64,000 nucleotides of DNA from Strongylocentrotus purpuratus (taxonomy: Eukaryota > Echinodermata > Echinoidea > Camarodonta > Strongylocentrotidae). The DNA lies in NCBI RefSeq assembly GCF_000002235.5, contig NW_022145611.1, forward strand, positions 1,974,754-2,038,753. The letters run 5' to 3'. Positions 23,767-35,755 of this stretch are shown one piece after another (within the stretch, counting starts at the first letter, position 1; every line of letters begins with the position of its first letter). The notes under the pieces are model-generated. The model saw only the letters and a list, made by a program, of their open reading frames with translations, was not told the DNA's origin and searched no databases. A program made the translations under genes and the position numbers.

Positions 23767-26700
23767 CCTCTCATTTGTACCAATGGGAGGGTCATGGCCG
23801 AGTGGTTTAATGTGTTTGCCTGGATATGCGGAGGTTGAGGGTTCGAATCCCGACACGGCACTAATATCCTTTGGCAAGATTAACCTGCACTTGCTACTCT
23901 CCACCCAGGTGTTAAATGGGTAGCCGGTAGGATGCGACCGTCATTGTTGGTCAAACAGTTTTGGAGCGTCAAGTAACGCCCTGCTGGAGTGCTCCCCAGG
24001 GAGTGGAGATTGTGCACACAGTGCGTGCGGGCAAGCACTGAATACAATGACCGGGGTAATAGTCTATTAAGCGCTTAGAGGCATTATAATTATTAGGCGC
24101 TATATAAGCGGAATATTATTGATATAATACGATGATAGATACGTGATTATATTATAAGATTATATGTACGTGACCACGCCGATTGTGATAAAAGAGTAGC
24201 AATGAATTATCATTTACATCACGCTGAAGGCGCATCCTTGACGGTAACGGACCAACACATGCCACCAATTAACTAATTATATTTACTCTAGTTCCCAATT
24301 AATACAGAGGCGGCGCTTCCGGGGAAGACAGTGGGTGCACAATGCCACCACTTGTACACACCCTAAAATTGCTCCTTTTACTTCAAATAAGAACCCCTTT
24401 TCAGATCTAATAGGTGCCTATTTTACATTTACAAGTGCCTCTTCCCATCTCTGTTGAAATTCCCTTTTAACCTCTGATAAGTTCCCTTTTCCTTTTTAAT
24501 AAGATTCTCTACCCATTTCCCTTCTCATAAATGCCCATTTCCACCTTTGATAAATGCTCCTAGTAAAATCTGATAGGTTTAAATTTTTCATCGGCAAGCG
24601 CTCTTTTACATTTGCAATAAGGGTCCCTTTTCCAATCTCATAAATGCCATTTTCATTTGTGGTGAATGTCCATTTTCAGAGACGAAAAGTGCCCCTTTAA
24701 TACCATCTCCGATAAGTGCCTTTTTCTTTTCTTTCTAATAGGTGCCCTTTATGCACAACATGTGCCCCTTATTTAAAGCGACTAAGAGCAACTATCTTTT
24801 TTTAATTTTCCCTAAAAGTCGCTCCTAACTGTCGCTAGCATTTATGATTGATGTAATGTTTTAACATTATATGGAAAGCTTTTTAAGACTTCTGGAAGAT
24901 ATTGTGCTTATAAATCTTTCATGATTTTGTTCCTCTTTATAAAAATCGAATTCTTCGCAATGCGACCTCACAAATATTTATTTGTTTGCTCACTCACTCC
25001 GCTTGCTCGCACGAATCTTCAAACCAGCATACCCAAGTAAAGTATTTTGGACCATGTAAAAACGGAAAAAATATTAAATTCAGCTCTGAGTATGTATTAT
25101 TCCTAATGTTAAATACAAATGTCAAAAAATTGAATATTTTCGCTTTGCCGTTTCCCTTTGTAGCCGCCCCTTTTTTCAGAAAGCGTTCTTTTTTCTTGGT
25201 ACCCCCACACATTGTTTTAATAATTATATTTCCCCCAATCCTTCACCTTTCTCTCACTCTCTCTCTCTCTCTCTCTTCCTGCCTACTTCTCTCAAGCTGA
25301 TTATTCCCATTCGATATACTGTCCCCTCACTGTCAGTCTTATCGTTCAGTCGACTATGTCATTTCCATATCCATTACTCTCATGGGGATCTGCTCTTATC
25401 CGTTGAAGTGTCCAATTTGAAATGGAATACTCATGACTGTAATAGTGATGTCAATGATGCAGCTCTCTGCAAGTATAGGATGGTTGAATTAATCAAGGAT
25501 ATATTCCTGCTTGAACTTTGTTTAATATACACTTTCGAAAAAGGGTTGTTTGTTTTAATATAACCTATTTCATTCTTTTATTTTTTACTAAAAAAGAAAT
25601 TGTCAAATTTGTATAGTAAGCAAATAATTACCGTTGGTGAAGGTGATGGCACAAACTATCACTTCCGAGGCGATCTGGAAGTAGCTATCTTTCCGAAGCG
25701 AAGCTGAGGGAAGATAACGTATATATTCTGATCGACGAGGAAGTGATAGTTTGCCATCGCCTGAAAACCAAAAGGTGATTATTTGCTTTATATTCCACAT
25801 CTAAAACAATTTAATTACAAAAAGAAAAGGACGTGTATGCATCTACATAAAAGACACCTAGGCCCCAGTTCACACCAAAAAAGTTTAAGTTTAACCCAAC
25901 CCCTTGAGGGTAAGGTGCGCGCGCGCGCATGTGTTGTCTTTAATTGCGCTCATTGGTAATACGCGCTTTATTACGCCTGTTTTAGTGCGCGTTTGGATAA
26001 TCTTCAGTGAAAGTGCGTTGCCCTTTGTAGATAGTACCTCTATCTTCAATGAAAGTGTGTTGCACTGTGTAGATAGTAGTACTATCTACACAGTGTAACG
26101 AACTTTTTGCTTCTCCTATCAATAATGGGCGAACTATCTTTCCTCACGTGATTTACTTTTCACCAATCGTAGAGCAAGATTCTTAGTATGTGGGATATAA
26201 TATTTTTTAAGCCCCTCAATGATAATAATAATAGTTTGTTCTGGTATAGTCTTTCTTAGTCTGTCCAACTTGACACTCCTGGTGCTCCACAATAATTCCC
26301 GTCTTTAGCATGGCTCTCATAATGGCGCTCTAGCGTTTCAAGAAATTAATTCCTGCTTAATGCATTGGCAGTATAATAATATAGTTGTTGAATGAGCAGT
26401 GACAGTTGACATGGATAAGATTGCTTTCCCATTCGTCATGTTTCGAGCCTAAAAGTAATTACTGGGAACCGCTGTCAAAGGTACAAAACGCGCTTTAGTA
26501 ATTGCCGAATAATATGATTGTCAAATATTTATAGTCGATGCTTCATTTTGTTTTGCACTTATAATGCATTATTCGAAGTAGGGATGTGGGTCGCACCTTA
26601 ACGAATACTGACATTACTTCTGGATTGAAAAGAAATGATTGCTACAAGTTTTTGAGGATGAATGGATTCATCCGAACTTTCAGGATCGAAGGGTAAATAT

Positions 26701-27098
26701 CAACAAAATATTTTACTTCCAATTCGTACTTGCGTCATTAAACCACAATATTCATATATGTCGCTATATGGCCTGTTAACAATGAAATTAGACAGATTTG
26801 GTAAAAACGTTAAGGCCCCAATATTCCAAATTATAATACTAAAATTTAAATACCATTAAAACTTCTACTATTACTACTACTACTACTACAACTACTTCTA
26901 CTACTTCTAATAATTATTCTAATACAGCTACAATATTATTACTACTAGTACTACTACTACTACTACTACTACAACAACAACAACTACTACTACTACTTCT
27001 ACTACTGCTTCTACTACTACTACTACTACTACTGCTACTACTGCTTCTGCTACTACTACTACTACTACTACTTCTACTACTACTTCTACTACTACTAG

Positions 27099-27145
<47 letters not shown>

Positions 27146-30100
27146 ATACTACTGCTTGTATTAGTACTACTACCAATACTAACACCACTACTACTACTAC
27201 TACTACTATTACTACTACTGCTTCTGCTACTTACTACTACATGTATGACTACCATTACCTCTATTAATACTACTACTACTACTACTACTACTACTCTAGC
27301 TTTTACTACTGCTACTACTATCACTGCTATATTACTTCTCCTGCTACTGCTACTAATATTTCTGCTGCCGCTGCTACTCTACTCAGTGGTGGATCCAGGG
27401 GGCGGGGAGACGGCCCCACTCCCCTGGTGCTCAAGGGGGGGGGGTGCGATTTTCAAATATTCTAGGGCCAAAAAGAAGAAAAAACCCACTTCATTTTATG
27501 TATGTTATTAACAAAGAAAATAAGATGTCGGTCACTCATTAGTGTCTGACAGGGAAGTCTAGAAAGTAAACGGGTTTCCTTGCATAATTTGAATAATAGG
27601 ACAGGGCTAACGTTTAAATTTCACAGATAGCAATTACATGACATATTCTTACTTCCTGCAAAGTTCTACATAATTTGATGTTGGCTGCAAAAGGGACATA
27701 TATACTGGCCGAATTCACGAAGGAGCTTTGTCCACAAACCTAGGTTTATGTCATATGACGCGTTTCGACGCGTTTCAGACCAAGGTTTGTCGACAAACCT
27801 CCTTTGTGAATTCGGAATAGTATCTTTAAGCAATTAAGTAATGACCAATTCTATCAAACATCGGCGTAGCTTAATTGTACTGAAGCCCATTAGTGCCACC
27901 ATGTGAATTAACATAGTAAAGGAGCGGTACAGGTATATGAGCCTTTTAGTTCCTAAGAAAATTCCCCTCTGGGCAATCACCTAAATTAACTCACATGGTG
28001 GCAATAATGGGCTTCCGTACAATTGCCTTTGCGCGCAACATAAAAAAAAAGCATGAAAGGGAAGTCTGCGCGAAAATGAAGGAAGAATAGAGGAGCTAGA
28101 GGAGAGGAAAGAGGAATATACCGTCTCTCTCTCTCTATTATACATATCACTTTCTTTTCCATTTTTCATCTGTTTATTTGACAATCCCATTTTTTTTTCT
28201 CTCTCTCTCTTCTTCAGGTATCGCACATGATGATGGAATACGAATGATGAAAATGAAGCTCCATCATGATCTGATTTCAAACTACGGACCAACAACGATT
28301 CGACCCGTTATTACCAATTCTTCCTCTGTCCAAGTAAAAATGCGCATGCTTGTCGACCACATTGCCGATTTTGTGAGTCATTATAATATTTGTTTGAGGG
28401 CACCTTTGAAATTGTTAATTGTAATCAATGTTGAGTTATATTTCATACGAATGTTAACAAATATGTTTGATTTTCACTTCACGGTGCATTATTTTTTGGT
28501 AGAAAACGGATGGCAACCTGAATAGACGAACCTTCATATAGATGAAAACTGAAATAATGACAATGGTAATGTCGTGGTGTGATTACTTCGGGTTATCAGG
28601 GATACAACGCTAATGAAGCACATCAAAGAACCGGGCTTTGCCTGAATGTCGCTGTTGAACCATTTTATTTGTTCAGGTCAAATTCGGAAATCATGAAAAC
28701 CCTGCAAATCAATCAGAAAAAGGACAATCTTAAATACAACTACACAAATTCAAGTAACATGTATAAGCAACTATTTTGTAGGATTACATTAATCACTGAC
28801 AAAATAGGCTAGGTTATCAGAAATAAAATAGCTAAATAGCTTTTAAAAATACCATAAGGGTGCACATTTACACCGCCTGTCAGATACTCTACCCTAAAAG
28901 GAGCAGATCATCACCCTCTGCCATAACGCGTAGGTGGGTGCAAATCTGTATCCTAATCGCACCTTTATTTCTTAGTGTGTATTGTTAATTGCTTATAACA
29001 TAATATTTGCCATTGTACATTTCTTGTAAAGACGTTTAACTGCCGTGGTTAAAACGTTTTTGTTTTCAATTTTATTTGATCAATCGTACTGTCTTACTAG
29101 GATGAACCCAAGCAGCAAGTGACCCTCTTATGTGCATTGAAAGTGGTAAGCAAACAAATACTCAGATATAATATATCAATGACTTAGCATGCGGTGAAGG
29201 GCAATGGAGACCTAATTCGTGTTAATAGAAGGGAGAAGGGAAAGAGAAAAAGATGGTAAGGAGAATTTAAAAAAGAAACTTAAACAGAAATTGAAAAGGA
29301 AACCGAAGTGGTCCGTCATGCAGTTGAAGGTATTACAAAGTTTTGGTAAATTTAGAAAATTGACTGGATAGTGATTCTCTACAATTTTGATATATATGGA
29401 TGCCCCTATGGATATATTATAAGCACTAAAAAATGTAGCCCCTAAAACACTTCTGTTTTCGAGAAAAATTGAATATACAAATTTACCGGTGCTCCCGGTA
29501 AATTTTGATAAATTTCAAATAGCGCCTACGACCATACGATGGTAGCTGCGACCATGAAAATCTCAGAATATGTAGTTGTGATATATATATTCCAAACGGT
29601 AACAGCAAATCGGTCGATTTCATTCAAAAAAACAATGTTTTATAGCTAAATTCATATATTGACCTTGAGAGGGCGCTATACAAAATAAAGAGTTTAGTAT
29701 TTACAATTTTATAACTTTAGACTCGATTTCAACCGCAACAACGATCACAGAATATTGTATGATCGCCTATGCTTCCAATATGTTCATTTGAACCAAATTC
29801 ATGACCCCATACCATAACTTTGTATTACCTTTAAGATACAGCCCGTTTAGGTGTTAAAATGCACTCTCTCGCTCCTTAAACAGGAGGGGAGCAACATAAG
29901 AAATCCATCAATGCATCGATCCATTAATTATCCCCGAAAAATAGACAGAGTACACACATTACCTACCCGACTGTCTCACAATATTAAAATATATAATAAT
30001 ATTGATAATAATAACAAAATTAATACTCACAAAAAACAAAATCTCGATTAATGAATGTATTATACATGTTGTTTAGCTGAGTTCTTGTTTCAAACCGCAA

Positions 30101-31696
30101 ATGTCTTCAAAGTGCATCGTTATTGCTCTTATTCTTATCTATGACATTTCTAGTGCCCTTGTAGGACCTAAAATTGCTATGAAGGTAATTTTAGACCCCA
30201 AAATATGTGAAATTTTGGCTATTTTTCCAATACGATCATACCAATTCAGCTCCACTTTCGAAAAAATATGGTGATTGTTATTTATTTAATAACTTAATAA
30301 TAACAATACACGGACCGACTGGTTGTGTATTATAACCAACACGAAAAAGCCAACATTGGGCGCTATATCGTTTTTTTCAACGGCTGGTTCAAAATTATCG
30401 AAAATTTGTGATGCCCCACAAAACATTAAAAATGGTTTTATTCATGGATATCTCAGCCGTCTCTGAACAGACTTTGATTAAGCAAAGATGATTTTGTCAT
30501 TTAAATTGTATGTTCTTTCAAATTTGACACTTCGTTTTTTCATTATCTCACACAAAAAAAATGTGGAGCGCCCTCTGCAACCAAACTCAACTCTTCCTTT
30601 CAGATATTAGGAATCATTGGATATTCTATGAGCCTCATAACGTCATCCTGACTCTATCGAAATATGTTATTTTCATTTTTCAGATATGGAGAGACGAGTA
30701 TTTATCGTGGAATGAGAGTGACTACCCAGGGATCACGTTTCTCGAGGTTGATGTTGATTTAATATGGAGTCCGACTATCACAGTGTTGACGAGGTAGGCA
30801 TTCTTGATATCGTTATAATCTCTTTGGTAGGACTGCGGAATTTATTTCTTATTGAATTCTAAATTGTGTTTCTATTGTATTTGAAATTATTTTTTCTTTT
30901 CCAATTTCGTGTTGAAATCGTTCACTGGAGCGTTTGCATTCTACAAGCATTGGCAAACGACTCTCACTTAATAAGTATGTATGAATTCATTTTACCAAGG
31001 TATATCTATGCTCATTTGATTTTGAATTATTTATTTCCGTTTCAGTATTTACATATTAAAACACGTACAAGGAACATATACATTAAATAATGAGATTAAA
31101 CAAAGCACTAAGCTTGTAAAATAAGAGAAAATACAAATGTATTGAAAACTGAAAATGAAAACGGATCATTGTTGTCCTAAATGTATACATAACGATGAAA
31201 CGGAAGGGCGTGTTTAATAAAGAAGCCATACCTGTATGGCGTACGCCCCTAAACTTTAGTTATGTAAAATTAATAGAGTTTGGTCAATATATAGCTATAT
31301 CAGTTTAACTTTTATTTACTGTAAAAGAAGAGGGAGAGAGAAAATATGTAGTATATTCCAAACCCTCTATGTCTGAAAGCCTAATTTCTCATTTGAGGAG
31401 ATGATACAGCAGAAAAAGCATAACACAAATTCTCTCAATATTCTTCATGATAAACTAATTTGTTCAATATTTGTGTTATGAATATTATATTTGGCAAGAT
31501 TCGATACTGGTAATGACTAATTAAAAGTGAAAAAGAAATGGCTGATGCACAAGCCCTTTGAAAAGGACATTTTGACATTTTACAGACTATTGTCTACATG
31601 TACATGTATATCTACATGTACATGTTTATATTGCATTGTGGTCATTAATGACACACTATGAATGGTCAGAGCAAATAGGTGCTTTAGAGAAGGAAG

Positions 31697-31762
<66 letters not shown>

Positions 31763-34700
31763 AAATAATACAAATAATAATAACAACAGTTATAATGCGC
31801 ACATATCCACCCAAGAGATGCTCAAGGCGCCTAACAAGGTAAATACATTAAACTTAAGAAAGTACATAAGAAGTTACAGAGAACAAAAATAATTTAACAT
31901 AATTGAATATAATTAAACAATGTTAATTACATGAGATTGTGAAATACACTGCGTCTTAACTAATGAATTCAAACATTAGATAGGTTTTCAAGTTTTTTTG
32001 GAACAAATTTTGATTGGCTGACATTTTGATTGAATGGGGTAGGGAGTTCCATAACCGCGGTGCAGCAGCTATAAAAGCTCTGTCACCCAACTCTATTTGT
32101 ATCAAAATAATACATATATATACACATATGAAGATATTAAGGGTTTGCTGATTGGCCTGCCTGATGATGATCCCAGTCTTTCTATCTATTTCATTTTTCA
32201 ATTTTACAGCAACAGTCCAGATTTCTTACAACTGAATCATCGTCGTGTAGAAGTATCTGCTGAGGGCACGGTTACGTGGGTGTCTCCAGCAATCATCACC
32301 AGTACTTGCTACTTTGATGTCCTACTATTTCCTTTTGATGTCCAGAAGTGTGTCTTTGAATTCGGACCCTGGGCTAGTCCTTATAACATAGAAGAACTGG
32401 ACTTCTTTTTCGAACGGAACGAGACGACGGTCAACCGCTACCGCAAAAACGGCGTGTGGGAGATCGTCAACGACACAGTTCGAAAAGAATACACCGACTA
32501 CAGCTCTCACGAAGAACCATTTGCAGAGCTTCATTACCACATCACTTTCAGGAGGATACCAAGAGTCTATATCTTGGGTATCGTCATCCCGTCTGTCCTA
32601 CTCTCTATATCCACCATGCTCATCTTTCTACTGCCTCCCGAGTCCGGAGAGAAGATCTCATTTGGTGTCACTAATCTCCTAGCTATGGTACTCTTTCAGG
32701 AGACTGTCCGATCTGCCATGCCACCTACAGGCTCACCCATTCTAGGTAAATATGTATTATAATAGCTCGGGACAATCTTAAGAATCGTACGGCATGGTGA
32801 CAAATGGGCACTTATTCATGGATCGAGACACACCTGTACTCATACTCCTGTTATACAGAGCGAGTCAGAAAAAATGTCCCACTTTTTAAAAGTTGTATTG
32901 TTTAAAGTATGAATATTTAATCGTCGGTTTCATGATATGTCTTGATAGAGTTAGCCTCCTAGTACATGTAGGTACCATTTCCATTTGAATCTCTGCATGC
33001 ATGACTGAACATCAGACAATCTTTACAAGACTGTCAGATCTCACTTGCGCCAATTCAGTGGCGGATCCAGGGGGGGGGGGGCCCGGGGGCCCCGGGCCCC
33101 CCCCCCCCTTGAGAAAAAAAATCATGTAAAATCACGTGATTTTTACGGTTTTGGGGGGTGCAAATTGAAATTTTTTTGAGGACCAAAGAAAAAAATGTGC
33201 TCACTACCCCCCCCCCCCCCCCCCCCCCCCACTGAGCGACTTTTCGGCCGGCACGACTTTCAAATTTTCGGGGGCAAAAAAAAAAAAGAAGAAAGTTGGG
33301 CCCCCTCCCCTAAGAAATCCTGGATCCGCGCCTGCGCCAAGTTACTGGGTGAGGAATAAAACAGTGCATTGAACAAAGACAGTTAGACGGACACACACGC
33401 ACACGCACACATACACACGCACACACACAAATACATCCACGCACACGCACACATGCACACACAACACACACGGTGACGATTGTTTTATAATTTCCCCTTT
33501 TCTGATTAAGTATTGATTTTTATCAAGATCGCTGAATGTTTAAGTGGCATAACCATGACAACCTTTCCCTTTAGTTCACATTCACTGCCACCATCATGTC
33601 ATCATCATCATCATTGTCATCATCTTAATCTTCATCATCATCATCATTATCATCATCATCATCATGAAACACAACATCCGCCAATACGCACCAAGCGGAC
33701 AAGAAGAATTCCCGACAAAAAGTAACAGTTTGGCTGGGCCTTGTCGAGAATGGAACGCTCATTTGTGTGCGTGTGCCTGTGTGTGTGAGTGTGTGTGTGT
33801 TTGTGCATGTCCGTGTGTGTGTGAGTGTGTGTGTGTGTGTGTGTGTGTTTTGTCTGTCTGGCAGTCTTTCTTCAAAACACTATTTTATTCCTCACCCAGC
33901 AACTTGGTGCAAGTGAGATCTGGCAGTCTTGTAAAGATTGTCTGATGTTCAGTCATGCATGCAGAGATTCAATTGCAAATGGTACCTAAATGTACTGGGA
34001 GGATAACTCTATCAAGACATATCATGAAACCCACGATTAAATATTCATACTTCAAACAATACAACTTTTAAAAAGTGGGATATTTTTCTGACTCACTCTG
34101 TATAGTGGAAATGTTATTCATATGTGAAATATCTAGTATTAAGAACTTTTCCATGATGAATTGCCCTCCCTTGAAAGTTATTTTTTGGTGCCTTATGGTG
34201 GTCTTACATTATTTTCATGTCGTCAATTTCTTTATTGTCAGGGTTTGAGGAAACATGATGTCTAAACCAATAACTTGGGTGGATAATCCTGCATATCGGG
34301 TGTGTCTTACTATATCGACGCACAGCAACAGTTTATTACTTAGATTTATTGATAGATAACCACCTGACATAATTCGTAAAAACATTATTGATCGTTACAA
34401 AGATTCGGAAGAATAATTATCATCTTTGCTAAAAATTGCTCTCTTTCCATTCAAGCGAATTACATTTGTGTAATGATGATTGTAGCCTGCACATCCCTTA
34501 TCATTGAGGCAATCGTCCTTCGGATGTACAACCTGGGCAACGCCAGTGACATACCAAGATGGATGCAACGTTTGTTCATCAAAAAACACCAAACTGTGTC
34601 ACTCTGTCGAAGAAAAGAGCCTGGGCTTCACGCTCCACTACAGAAGGGGGCTATAATCGTCCATCACGATGGCAGTGACGATCCTGCAGAGCATGTTTGT

Positions 34701-34886
34701 GAAGATGATCAAAAACTTCAATGTTCCGATTCTCGAAATATGTTAGATAATGCAGAATTGTGGAAGATGGTGGCGTTGTCTTTCGAAGAGAAGACAGCTT
34801 TCCTAACGCTTTGTGCGATAGCTGGGAATATTTTCTTTACTTCTCTGTACATAGCCATATTGTCCAATATTCATTCACGTGTGTGA
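21316..34886 (+). CDS. Nicotinic-type cys-loop receptor subunit (non-alpha)
   Basis: Six exons: 21316-21382, 28218-28372, 29101-29145, 30684-30793, 32210-32745, 34456-34886. All junctions are GT-AG and phases fit (447 aa). Exons of 45 and 110 nt match the sizes usual for nicotinic receptor exons 3 and 4. Exon 1 encodes a hydrophobic leader (MVVTVWALLNWW...) and is the least certain part; an in-frame ATG also exists at 21157. The extracellular domain has YLSWNESDYPGI, then the 13-residue cys-loop C159-C173. Transmembrane M1 is about 246-268, followed by GEK and M2 (274-294), M3, a loop of about 80 residues, and M4 near the C-terminus. Glu before M2 suggests a cation channel. The loop C vicinal cysteines of alpha subunits are absent, so it probably acts as a partner subunit in a plasma-membrane pentamer. 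M2 is atypical (Asn 7', Gln 15', Glu 16', Arg 19'). The family is firm; the exact ortholog is not. Confidence 0.93.
21593..23203. mobile_element. TIR DNA transposon, non-autonomous, 1.6 kb
   Basis: The left end CGGAGGGCCAAAGTC (21593) and right end GACTTTGGCCCTCCG (to 23203) are exact complements. Inversion continues inward with gaps (GGTTGC, ACAAACT-AGCACA). The AT-rich interior has no transposase ORF. It lies in receptor intron 1. The superfamily is not determined. Confidence 0.75.
23704..23773. repeat. C-run and (TC)n microsatellite
   Basis: A run of about 18 C followed by CTCTCT repeats, just upstream of a SINE. Confidence 0.9.
23784..24125 (+). repeat. Full-length tRNA-derived SINE
   Basis: The tRNA-like head carries TGGCCGAGTGGTTTAA (box A) and GGTTCGAATCC (box B, about 23840-23850). 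A unique body follows, with CCACCCAGGTGTTAAATGGG and GGAGCGTCAAGTAACG. The 3' tail is TTAAGCGCTTAGAG...GCGCTATATAAGCGG plus ATT. Other members: 54943, 58919 (heads) and 15525, 35665 (tails). It sits in receptor intron 1. Confidence 0.9.
24340..25220 (+). repeat. GTGCCCCTTTTCC-type minisatellite element, locus 2
   Basis: The longest copy of a three-locus family. Degenerate 25-30 bp units run to about 24765, followed by TTTAAAGCGACTAAGAGCAA, GTCGCTAGCATTTATGATTG, AATGCGACCTCACAAAT, and a tail CAGAAAGCGTTCTTTTTTC with GGTACCCCCACAC. Confidence 0.7.
25619..25796. mobile_element. Foldback MITE, about 180 bp
   Basis: The arms pair AGCAAATAATTACC with GGTGATTATTTGCT, and GATGGCACAAACTATCACTT with AAGTGATAGTTTGCCATC. 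It lies in receptor intron 1. Confidence 0.8.
25797..26860. other. Intronic DNA, nothing recognised
   Basis: Contains a (GC)n stretch at 25918-25928 and a small inverted repeat of GTAGATAGTA near 26025-26090. No exon candidate fits the receptor frame. Confidence 0.4.
26865..27370. repeat. (ACT)n microsatellite, about 500 bp
   Basis: Mostly ACT triplets with CTT, GCT and ACA interruptions. It creates long Ser-, Val- or Thr-only ORFs that are not genes. A hAT-like left end (CAGTGGTGGATCCAGG) lies just after it at 27386, with no visible partner. Confidence 0.95.
27709..27815. mobile_element. 107-bp palindromic MITE
   Basis: CCGAATTCACGAAGGAGCTT pairs with CCTCCTTTGTGAATTCGG, and ACAAACCTAGGT pairs with ACCAAGGTTTGT. 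Nearly the whole element is stem. Confidence 0.85.
27873..28025. mobile_element. About 150-bp palindromic MITE
   Basis: The left arm AATTGTACTGAAGCCCATTA, then TGCCACCATGTGA, is mirrored by TCACATGGTGGCA and TAATGGGCTTCCGTACAATT. It lies about 200 bp before receptor exon 2. Confidence 0.85.
28373..30683 (+). other. Receptor introns 2 and 3
   Basis: Apart from the 45-nt exon 3 (29101-29145) this is AT-rich intron with no recognised element. Boundaries: donor GTGAGT at 28373, acceptor CTTACTAG before 29101, donor GTAAGC at 29146, acceptor TTTTTCAG before 30684. Confidence 0.6.
31699..31761. repeat. (TC)n-(TA)n compound microsatellite
   Basis: CT repeats run directly into TA repeats, next to the 3' end of an inverted LINE fragment. 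Confidence 0.95.
31765..32105 (-). mobile_element. LINE 3' end (L2/CR1-like), 5'-truncated
   Basis: The minus strand encodes ELGDRAFIAAAPRLWNSLPH, the well-known closing motif of L2/CR1-type reverse transcriptase ORFs. It is followed by about 190 bp of 3' sequence with GCGCCTTGAGCATCTCTTGG and an ATT-rich tail. It lies in receptor intron 4 and ends about 105 bp before exon 5. Confidence 0.85.
33048..33342. mobile_element. hAT-like MITE with 8-bp TSD
   Basis: The element spans 33056-33334, from CAGTGGCGGATCCAGG to CCTGGATCCGCGCCTG. Flanks are CGCCAATT (33048-33055) and CGCCAAGT (33335-33342). The uninterrupted right arm of the host foldback element shows the empty site, so the direction of insertion is clear. 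It contains very long G and C runs. Confidence 0.9.
33387..33848. repeat. (CA)n, (CAT)n and (TG)n microsatellites
   Basis: CA-type repeats at about 33387-33470, CAT repeats at 33595-33665, and TG repeats at 33778-33848, all inside the foldback element. Confidence 0.9.
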
Positions 34887-35587
34887 GGACATATAGCAGA
34901 TGAGGTCGTGTAATGGTCCTGAAGTGAGATTTGTCTTGGCGGACTTCAATTCCCAACAGCCATCGGTTGGCAAAGCCCGGACAGTCAGTGACAAATGTTC
35001 CCCATCGATGCACAAGGTTGTATGGATGCGTGGTAACAATGGTATGGAACTTCTTTGAAAATAATCCTAAAATGCAAGGATTATTATAATATGGCTCTCT
35101 CGAAGACTTTATCATTATCTTACACGTTTTAAAAGGATGTTTCTTGCATGCTAATTCCGATCGATAAATATCTTTAATAATTTCACGACTCTGTATAATC
35201 AAAATTTATATAGTACCCTAAATCAAGCATTCTGTATTTGTTTCGTATGAGTGTTACAATACATATTTTCTTCAGTTCAATAGTTTGATAGGATATATGT
35301 AAGTAATTATATAAATCTCAGTTTAAGATTTCTTACAGTGTTTTTGCAAGCGTATATGTTCATATACAGATGACGCCAAATCATTGATAATATTTAAAAT
35401 ATATCATATAAACCGAGTGCATTTATGTGTGTTTGTATGAAATTATCTTTCAAGAAGTCTTTCATGAAAAGAGAGACATATTTGTTCATCTTCTGTAAGC
35501 TCGGTTAAAATGAACATATATCAAACAATAACATAATGTTGACAGCAGTCCAAAATTCAATCATAAACAATGAGGGCGTCAAACAGA

Positions 35588-35593
35588 AATAAA
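35588..35593 (+). promoter_or_regulatory. Candidate poly(A) signal of the receptor gene
   Basis: AATAAA about 700 bp after the receptor stop codon. It is only a candidate, since the 3' untranslated length is unknown. Confidence 0.3.
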
Positions 35594-35664
35594 GGTTTTA
35601 AGGTCCCTATTTAATCTTCTTGTGTACAAATATAAAAACTCTTTTTCTTTATATCATTACTATT

Positions 35665-35755
35665 GTTTGTCTGTAAAGTGCTTAGAGACATCGTCGATGT
35701 ATTAAGCGCTATATAAACGCGGAATATTATTATTGTTATTATTGTTTTGTCGTTG
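35665..35755 (+). repeat. SINE 3' tail
   Basis: TGTAAAGTGCTTAGAGAC, then TTAAGCGCTATATAAACGCG and ATT/GTT triplets: the same tail as the SINE at 24065-24125. Confidence 0.75.

Larger units (their letters stand above)
32854..34102. mobile_element. Tc1/mariner-like foldback with nested insertion
   Basis: Ends are TACAGAGCGAGTCAG (32854) and CTGACTCACTCTGTA (to 34102), flanked by TA. The arms are about 200-240 bp inverted copies (for example TCTCTGCATGCATGACTGAA at about 32991 and its complement near 33947). The interior holds (CA)n, (CAT)n and (TG)n tracts. A hAT-like MITE sits in the left arm. It lies in receptor intron 5, so the transcript could fold into a long hairpin. Confidence 0.88.

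Noticed and set aside
23784-23870. Apparent tRNA gene with good A and B boxes
   Set aside because: It is followed by a SINE body and tail and repeated elsewhere, so it is a SINE head and not a functional tRNA.
26914-27324. 136-residue Ser-rich ORF and an 86-residue Val-rich ORF
   Set aside because: Both are translations of an (ACT)n microsatellite.
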